From: Bacteroidales bacterium
GTDB taxonomy: Bacteria; Bacteroidota; Bacteroidia; Bacteroidales; VadinHA17
DNA length: 12,636 nt
Assembly: GCA_013314865.1 (NCBI GenBank)
Contig: JABUEV010000024.1
Location: 1 to 12,636 of the forward strand
Direction: 5' to 3'
Every line of letters starts with the position of its first letter. The stretch's first letter is position 1. The notes beneath the pieces were generated by a model. That model saw only the letters and a list, made by a program, of their open reading frames with translations. It was not told the origin of the DNA and did no database searches. This document shows, in pieces, positions 8,376 to 12,636 of this stretch. Position numbers and translations under genes: made by a program.

Positions 8376-8383
8376 TACGTTTG
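8376..8383 (+). promoter_or_regulatory. -7 promoter element for the deoxynucleoside kinase gene
   Basis: TACGTTTG at 8376-8383 is a perfect TAnnTTTG match, 46 nt before the chosen ATG at 8430. No TTG occurs 19-21 nt upstream, so only the -7 element supports this call. The predicted transcript start is near 8389. Confidence 0.45.
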
Positions 8384-8429
8384 CACTTGTCTTCCCGGTT
8401 TCTTAAATTTGATATCTTACAAGCGGGGA

Positions 8430-9071
8430 ATGAATATCCGGTATAATTATATCGTTATTGAAGGAAATATAGGTGCAGGAAAAACCACTCTTGCAACAAG
8501 AATAGCTGAAGAATTTAACGGCCATCTCATCCTGGAACAGTTTGCAGATAATCCGTTTCTTCCTAAATTCTACAAAGAACCTGAAAAGTACTCTTTTCAG
8601 CTTGAACTGTCATTTCTTGCCAGCAGGTACAAACAGCTGAATGAAGAACTGAATCCCGGAAATCTCTTCAGATCCTTCAAAGTGGCTGATTACTATTTTA
8701 TGAAATCACTGGTTTTTGCTTCAGCAACTCTTTCAGGCGATGAATACAATCTCTACAGGCAGATATTTTACATTATCTATGGAACATTGCCGAAGCCGGA
8801 CATATACGTTTATCTTCATCTGGGAACGGAAAAACTCCTGGAGAATATCAGAAAAAGGGGAAGAGAATATGAAAAGTCGATAACAGCAGGCTATCTTCAA
8901 AAAATTCAGGAGAGTTACTTCACTTTCTTCAGGCAGAATCCGGGCAACCGATATTTGATACTGGATATCAACAACATAGACTTTGTTGCCAGTGAGAAAG
9001 ATTACAACAAGGTTATAAGTGTGATATTTGAAAAAGAGTACAATAACGGGTTAAATATGGTGATTTTATGA
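8430..9071 (+). CDS. Deoxynucleoside kinase (stand-alone)
   Basis: Phosphorylates deoxynucleosides to monophosphates for nucleotide salvage; which base it prefers cannot be read from the sequence. From the ATG at 8430 the product is 213 residues, the usual size. The Walker A loop is G12-N-I-G-A-G-K18-T-T20. E36 in LILEQFADNPFLPKFY is the likely catalytic base. F56-Q57 and R66 in FQLELSFLASR match the base-binding region. The LID arginines are in R141-K-R-G-R145-E-Y-E148. The usual (D/E)-R-S motif is not present: the corresponding stretch reads VADYYFMKS. Some Bacteroidota fuse this type of kinase to the folate enzyme FolK; here it stands alone. An in-frame TTG at 8409 would add seven residues but ATG 8430 starts right at the conserved first strand. 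Its own -7 element lies upstream. Confidence 0.9.
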   Translation: MNIRYNYIVIEGNIGAGKTTLATRIAEEFNGHLILEQFADNPFLPKFYKEPEKYSFQLELSFLASRYKQLNEELNPGNLFRSFKVADYYFMKSLVFASATLSGDEYNLYRQIFYIIYGTLPKPDIYVYLHLGTEKLLENIRKRGREYEKSITAGYLQKIQESYFTFFRQNPGNRYLILDINNIDFVASEKDYNKVISVIFEKEYNNGLNMVIL

Positions 9072-9111
9072 ACATTTTGTTTGAATTTTCTGCTGGATAT
9101 TCTATTTTTTG

Positions 9112-9119
9112 TAAATTTG
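9112..9119 (+). promoter_or_regulatory. -7 promoter element for the OmpA/TPR lipoprotein gene
   Basis: TAAATTTG at 9112-9119 matches TAnnTTTG perfectly. The -33 position (about 9088-9090) reads TTC instead of TTG. The predicted start near 9125 leaves an untranslated leader of about 68 nt before the ATG at 9194. Confidence 0.5.
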
Positions 9120-9193
9120 CAGAAAAATTGAATGGTCATATTTCATTATATTAGTGAGAAATAAACCAGTTTAAACAAATAAAACTTTAGACT

Positions 9194-10909
9194 ATGAAAA
9201 AAATCAGAAGCTATTTTATCCTAATCCTGGCAGCAGCTGTTATGAGTAGTTGCAGCGGTCTGAACAAGATGAAAAAAGAAGCCGGTGACATCAAGTACGA
9301 GGTTACTCCCAAAGTGCTTGAAGCTCATAACGGAATTGTCAATGTTACAATCAAAGGCACATTCCCGGAGAAGTATTTCAACAAGAAAGCCACTCTTACA
9401 GTTACTCCGGTTCTGACCTATGCAGGTGGAGAAACCGCTTTTGATAAGGTCCAGGTCCTTCAGGGAGAAAAAGTGCAGGCCAACAATAAGGTTATAAGCT
9501 ATACAGGTGGGGACTTTACTTATACCAGCGCAATACCCTACAAGGATGCCATGAGAATGTCAGAGCTTATATTGAGAACTAACGCCGCCATGGGGAAAAA
9601 GACTCTCGATTTTGAGCCGGTCAAACTTGCCGATGGTGTTATTGCAACCTCAACGCTTGTTGAGTTGGGCGCAAGACCTATAATGATGAAGGATAATTAT
9701 GTAAGAATTGTCCCTGAATCCAAAACTGCAAGTATTAACTATGTAATCAACAGGTCTGACATTCGTAGTACAGAACTAAAGAAGGATGACATTAAGCTTC
9801 TGAGAGATTTCATTAGTCAGGCTAATGCTGATCCCAGTCGCTTGCTCAAAGGAGCAGTCGTCAGCTCTTATGCATCTCCTGACGGAAAACTTGACCTTAA
9901 TGAGAAACTTTCAGTCAAAAGAGGCTCTTCTGCAGACAAATTCATTAAAAAAGAATTTGATAAAATTGAAGTGGCAAAAACTGACGGCTTCTTCAGTTCG
10001 CTTACCACTGCCGAGGATTGGGAAGGCTTCAGAACCGAAGTTGAGAATTCCACAATTCCTGACAAGGAACTCATTCTTCGTGTCCTCTCAATGTATTCTG
10101 ATCCTGAAGTGAGGGAAAAGGAAATAAGGAATATGTCTGTTGCATTTGAAGCTCTTAAAACTGACATTCTTCCTAAACTGAGAAGATCAAAAATGACTGT
10201 TAATGTTGACGTTATAGGTCGCTCTGACGAGCAGATCCTTTCCCAGATGAGATCTGACCCCAGCGTCTTGAGCCTTGAGGAAATGCTCTATTCTGGCACT
10301 CTAACCAATGATAACAGCGAAAAACTCAAATTCTATCAGGCTGCAGCCAGTGCTTTCCCGAAATGCATCAGGGCCCATAACAATGTAGGCTATGTCCTGC
10401 TTGCCCTTAACAGGCCTGATGAAGCCCTCGTTGCCCTTGAAAAAGCAAAAGCCATTCAGAACAACGACGTTGTTAAAAACAATCTTGGAATGGCATATCT
10501 TGCAAAGGGCGACCTTGCAAAAGCTGAAGAGCAGTTTAATTCTATGACTGCCGCTACAGCTGAATCAAGATGGGGCCTAGGCGTGATAGCAATCACCAGA
10601 GGTGAATATGACAAGGCTGTAAATCTGTTCGGTACAGAACCTTGCTTTAACCTTGCTCTTGCCCAACTGCTTAAAGGTGATGTCACTAGGGCCAAAGCAA
10701 CTCTCGACAGCATGAAAGACGCAGGTCCTTCAGGAAAAGCTGCATATCTGAAAGCTGTTGTAGGTGCCCGCCTCGACGATAAGAACTATATGGTTAGTGG
10801 TCTGAGGGAAGCTATAAATGCCAATGGAAGCTGGAAAGCCTATGCAAAATCAGATCTTGAATTTGCCAAGTTCTTTGCAGACGACACCTTCAAGTCACTT
10901 GTACAGTAA
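9194..10909 (+). CDS. Predicted lipoprotein with divergent OmpA-like domain and TPR repeats
   Basis: A 571-residue protein with a lipoprotein signal: MKKIRSYF, a hydrophobic core, then MSSC with Cys20 as the likely lipidated residue (Met at -3 is slightly atypical). It should sit in the outer membrane facing the periplasm; no acidic surface-export signal is evident right after Cys20. Residues ~30-170 look rich in beta strands (VNVTIKGTFPEKYF, ATLTVTPVLTY). Around 180-355 there is an OmpA-like region: SYASPDG, then N-x-x-LSVKRG, then KFIKKEF, with a long insertion before LRRSKMTVNVDVIG. From about 375 to 520 there are TPR-type helical pairs, such as RAHNNVGYVLLALNRPDEALVALEKA and VKNNLGMAYLAKGDLAKAEEQF. 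The gene is single, with its own -7 element and a strong terminator. I do not recognise a named gene; a role in envelope structure or peptidoglycan anchoring is inferred only. Confidence 0.85.
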   Translation: MKKIRSYFILILAAAVMSSCSGLNKMKKEAGDIKYEVTPKVLEAHNGIVNVTIKGTFPEKYFNKKATLTVTPVLTYAGGETAFDKVQVLQGEKVQANNKVISYTGGDFTYTSAIPYKDAMRMSELILRTNAAMGKKTLDFEPVKLADGVIATSTLVELGARPIMMKDNYVRIVPESKTASINYVINRSDIRSTELKKDDIKLLRDFISQANADPSRLLKGAVVSSYASPDGKLDLNEKLSVKRGSSADKFIKKEFDKIEVAKTDGFFSSLTTAEDWEGFRTEVENSTIPDKELILRVLSMYSDPEVREKEIRNMSVAFEALKTDILPKLRRSKMTVNVDVIGRSDEQILSQMRSDPSVLSLEEMLYSGTLTNDNSEKLKFYQAAASAFPKCIRAHNNVGYVLLALNRPDEALVALEKAKAIQNNDVVKNNLGMAYLAKGDLAKAEEQFNSMTAATAESRWGLGVIAITRGEYDKAVNLFGTEPCFNLALAQLLKGDVTRAKATLDSMKDAGPSGKAAYLKAVVGARLDDKNYMVSGLREAINANGSWKAYAKSDLEFAKFFADDTFKSLVQ

Positions 10910-10930
10910 ACTTATTTGAAATAAAACAGA

Positions 10931-10954
10931 GGGGGCACTGTTTTCAGCGCCCCC
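10931..10954. terminator. Bidirectional terminator between convergent genes
   Basis: GGGGGCACTG (10931-10940) pairs with CAGCGCCCCC (10945-10954) around TTTT, a 10-bp stem with one A-C mismatch. On the + strand it is followed by TTCTTGTTTT, 21 nt after the lipoprotein stop. On the - strand the hairpin is followed by a CTGTTTTATTT tract, so it can also end the methyltransferase transcript. The stop codon of that gene lies at the loop edge, inside the hairpin. Confidence 0.85.
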
Positions 10955-11480
10955 TTCTTGTTTTAACGAAAATCTCCCACAGGACTATTCCGGCACTCAC
11001 TGTGATATTAAACGAATGTTTTGTCCCAAACTGTGGTATTTCAATACACATATCTGACAAGTCAAGAACCCTCTGATCTATTCCCTTTACTTCATGGCCA
11101 AAAATCAGTGCATACTTCACTCCTTGCTCAACCTGAAAGTCATGCAGATGAATCGAACCAACGGCCTGTTCAACCGCCAGTACTTTATATCCCTCCTCTT
11201 TTAAATAACTGACAGCTTCAATTGTATCCTTGTAATAACTCCACGCTACAGCATCGGTTGCCCCGAGTGCCGTCTTGTGAATATCTCTGTGAGGAGGCAC
11301 CGGGGTAATTCCGCAAAGGCAAATTTTCTCTATAAGAAAAGCATCGGCTGTCCTGAAAACCGAACCTACATTATGATGACTCCTTACATTATCAAGAACA
11401 ATAACCACAGGAAATTTCTCTGCCTTCCTGAACTCTTCAAGGCTTTTTCTTCCAAGCTCACTGTTCAGAAGTTTACGCAT
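10944..11480 (-). CDS. SpoU/TrmH-family RNA 2'-O-methyltransferase
   Basis: A SPOUT-class methyltransferase that should transfer a methyl group from SAM to a ribose 2'-OH in tRNA or rRNA; the target base cannot be assigned. From the ATG at 11480 it has 178 residues, i.e. the catalytic domain with only a short N-terminal stretch and no separate RNA-binding domain. Motif 1 is N31-V-R33 ... N37-V-G39 ... FRTAD. Motif 2 is LIFGHEVKGID (G128, E130, G133). Motif 3 is P149-Q-F-G152 ... S156-F-N158-I-T-V. These three form the trefoil-knot SAM site. Starting with MRKLLNSELGRKSLEEF agrees with relatives I recall from this phylum. A TTG at 11504 would add eight residues but lies upstream of, or within, the likely promoter. 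Its last codons and stop are part of the terminator stem. Confidence 0.92.
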   Translation of the reverse strand: MRKLLNSELGRKSLEEFRKAEKFPVVIVLDNVRSHHNVGSVFRTADAFLIEKICLCGITPVPPHRDIHKTALGATDAVAWSYYKDTIEAVSYLKEEGYKVLAVEQAVGSIHLHDFQVEQGVKYALIFGHEVKGIDQRVLDLSDMCIEIPQFGTKHSFNITVSAGIVLWEIFVKTRRGR

Positions 11481-11491
11481 TCTTTTTTGGG

Positions 11492-11509
11492 CAAAATTAG
11501 ACAAAATGA
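11492..11509 (-). promoter_or_regulatory. Two candidate -7 elements for the methyltransferase gene
   Basis: On the minus strand TAATTTTG (11499-11492) is a perfect TAnnTTTG match and TCATTTTG (11509-11502) a 7 of 8 match. The first would start RNA about six bases before the ATG at 11480, the second about 16. Neither has a TTG at the ideal distance; the nearest upstream TTG (11536-11534) is 24 nt from the second element. Confidence 0.35.
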
Positions 11510-11579
11510 GTTTAATATTTTATTATATTGTACCAACTCTATATCTTGTTAGAATAATTACGATTAAACTGTTTTAAGG

Positions 11580-12636
11580 ATGAATATTCATGAATTTCAG
11601 GGGAAAGCGCTTTTAAAGGCCTATAATGTGGACATACAGGAAGGATTTGTTGCAGAGACCCCTGAGCAGGCTATGCTTGTGGCACAACAGCTTCAGGAAA
11701 AAACAGGACAGGGATTATTTGTGATAAAGGCTCAGATACATGCAGGAGGCAGAGGCAAAGGCGGGGGTGTAAAGCTTGCAAGATCTGTTGAAGAAGCCGG
11801 GGAAGTGGCATCAGGAATTCTGGGAATGCAGTTGATAACTCCACAAACAGGGCCAATGGGGAAAAAGGTACATAAAGTGCTCGTTGCACAGGATGTCTAC
11901 TATAGTGGTCCCTCAGAAAAAAAAGAGTTTTATGTAAGCATTCTTCTTAACCGAAGTACGGGAAGGCATATTGTTATGTACTCTCCGCGGGGAGGGATGG
12001 ATATTGAACAGGTAGCAGCCGAGTCACCTGACCAGATTTTCACTGAAGAGATCTCTCCAATGACAGGATTGCAAAGCTTCCAGGCAAGAAACATTGCATT
12101 CAACCTTGGGCTTTCCGGAACTGCTTTTAAGAATATGCTAAGATTCCTTTCCGGGATTTATGAGACATTTATAAGTTGTGATGCACAGCTCCTTGAGATC
12201 AATCCTGTACTTAAAACAAGCGACGACAGGGTGCTGGCAGTTGACTGCAAGATGGTAATAGATGATAATGCTCTTTTCAGGCATCCGGATATAGCAGCTA
12301 TGCGCGATCTGACAGAAGAAAATCCGGTTGAGACAGAAGCGGCAGAATACAATCTTAATTTTGTAAAGCTTGACGGCAATGTCGGTTGTATGGTTAACGG
12401 CGCTGGCCTTGCGATGGCGACGATGGATATCATAAAACTCTCCGGAGGCTCGCCTGCAAACTTTCTGGATGTAGGCGGAGGAGCAAATGCCAAAAGTGTG
12501 GAGGCAGGTTTCAGGATGATACTGAAAGATCCTGCCGTCAAGGCAATACTGATAAACATTTTTGGAGGCATTGTAAGATGCGACAGGGTTGCAAACGGGG
12601 TTGTTGAGGCTTATAAAGCGTTCGGGAAGATAAATG
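11580..12636 (+). CDS. sucC: Succinyl-CoA ligase (ADP-forming) beta subunit, 3' end cut by window
   Basis: With the alpha subunit SucD, SucC interconverts succinyl-CoA and succinate with formation of a nucleoside triphosphate in the TCA cycle. The 352 visible codons start MNIHEFQGKALLKAYNV, the typical opening. The ATP-grasp domain follows, with IHAGGRGKGGGVKLA and the metal-ligand pair N208 (in LEINPV) and D222 (in AVDCK). The C-terminal CoA-ligase domain begins near residue 260 with VNGAGLAMATMDIIKLSGGSPANFLDVGGGA and continues to NIFGGIVRCDRVANGVVEAY. The usual length is about 385-390, so some 30-40 residues lie beyond the right edge, with sucD expected next. The ATG at 11580 is divergent from the methyltransferase ATG, 99 nt apart. 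I could not find a good TAnnTTTG promoter for it; TATATCTTG at 11540-11548 is the nearest, one T short. Confidence 0.97.
   Translation, partial: MNIHEFQGKALLKAYNVDIQEGFVAETPEQAMLVAQQLQEKTGQGLFVIKAQIHAGGRGKGGGVKLARSVEEAGEVASGILGMQLITPQTGPMGKKVHKVLVAQDVYYSGPSEKKEFYVSILLNRSTGRHIVMYSPRGGMDIEQVAAESPDQIFTEEISPMTGLQSFQARNIAFNLGLSGTAFKNMLRFLSGIYETFISCDAQLLEINPVLKTSDDRVLAVDCKMVIDDNALFRHPDIAAMRDLTEENPVETEAAEYNLNFVKLDGNVGCMVNGAGLAMATMDIIKLSGGSPANFLDVGGGANAKSVEAGFRMILKDPAVKAILINIFGGIVRCDRVANGVVEAYKAFGKIN

Noticed and set aside
11277..11552. 91-residue plus-strand open frame across the methyltransferase start
   Set aside because: It is antisense to the SpoU motif 1 region and has no recognisable domain or promoter.
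1..12636. Mobile element, CRISPR array, tRNA/rRNA, toxin-antitoxin or defence system
   Set aside because: No transposase, integrase, regularly spaced direct repeats, cloverleaf-like segment or defence-type protein was seen; gene content and composition are those of a stable core region.

Overview
This window is a core-genome stretch from a member of the Bacteroidota, most likely Bacteroidales or a close relative. The evidence is: (i) several genes have a TAnnTTTG -7 element, the signature of the Bacteroidota primary sigma factor, and few have a Shine-Dalgarno sequence; (ii) the PurM is the long, divergent form I associate with Bacteroides; (iii) a DUF2851 protein is present, a family I know mainly from this phylum; (iv) the order purM-prfA-pyrF matches what I recall from Bacteroides. 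Base composition looks even throughout, and I see no insertion sequence, integrase, phage gene, tRNA, rRNA or CRISPR array.

Layout. Bases 1-1934 hold a probably exported ThuA-domain protein followed 16 nt later by purM (purine synthesis). Bases 2080-4042 hold a promoter and the tight pair prfA (release factor 1) and pyrF (pyrimidine synthesis), 11 nt apart. Bases 4122-5503 hold a DUF2851 protein with its own promoter; the promoter shows that translation starts at 4181. Bases 5504-5797 are an AT-rich gap with a palindrome, phased repeats and the rpsO promoter. Bases 5798-8304 are the widespread rpsO-pnp pair (ribosomal protein S15 and polynucleotide phosphorylase), separated by an intrinsic terminator. 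Bases 8430-9071 encode a stand-alone deoxynucleoside kinase. Bases 9194-10909 encode a predicted lipoprotein with a divergent OmpA-like domain and TPR repeats. A strong hairpin at 10931-10954 separates it from a convergent SpoU/TrmH-family RNA methyltransferase (11480 down to 10944). Divergent from that gene, sucC (succinyl-CoA ligase beta subunit) starts at 11580 and runs off the right edge.

Most genes serve housekeeping functions: nucleotide synthesis and salvage (purM, pyrF, kinase), translation (prfA, rpsO), RNA turnover and modification (pnp, methyltransferase) and the TCA cycle (sucC). The less understood ones are the DUF2851 protein, the OmpA/TPR lipoprotein and the ThuA protein. I do not see a convincing new multi-gene system. 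The best leads are a PD...ExH motif in the DUF2851 protein, the unusual domain make-up of the lipoprotein, the repeat cluster upstream of rpsO, and several places where regulatory signals overlap each other or a coding end.
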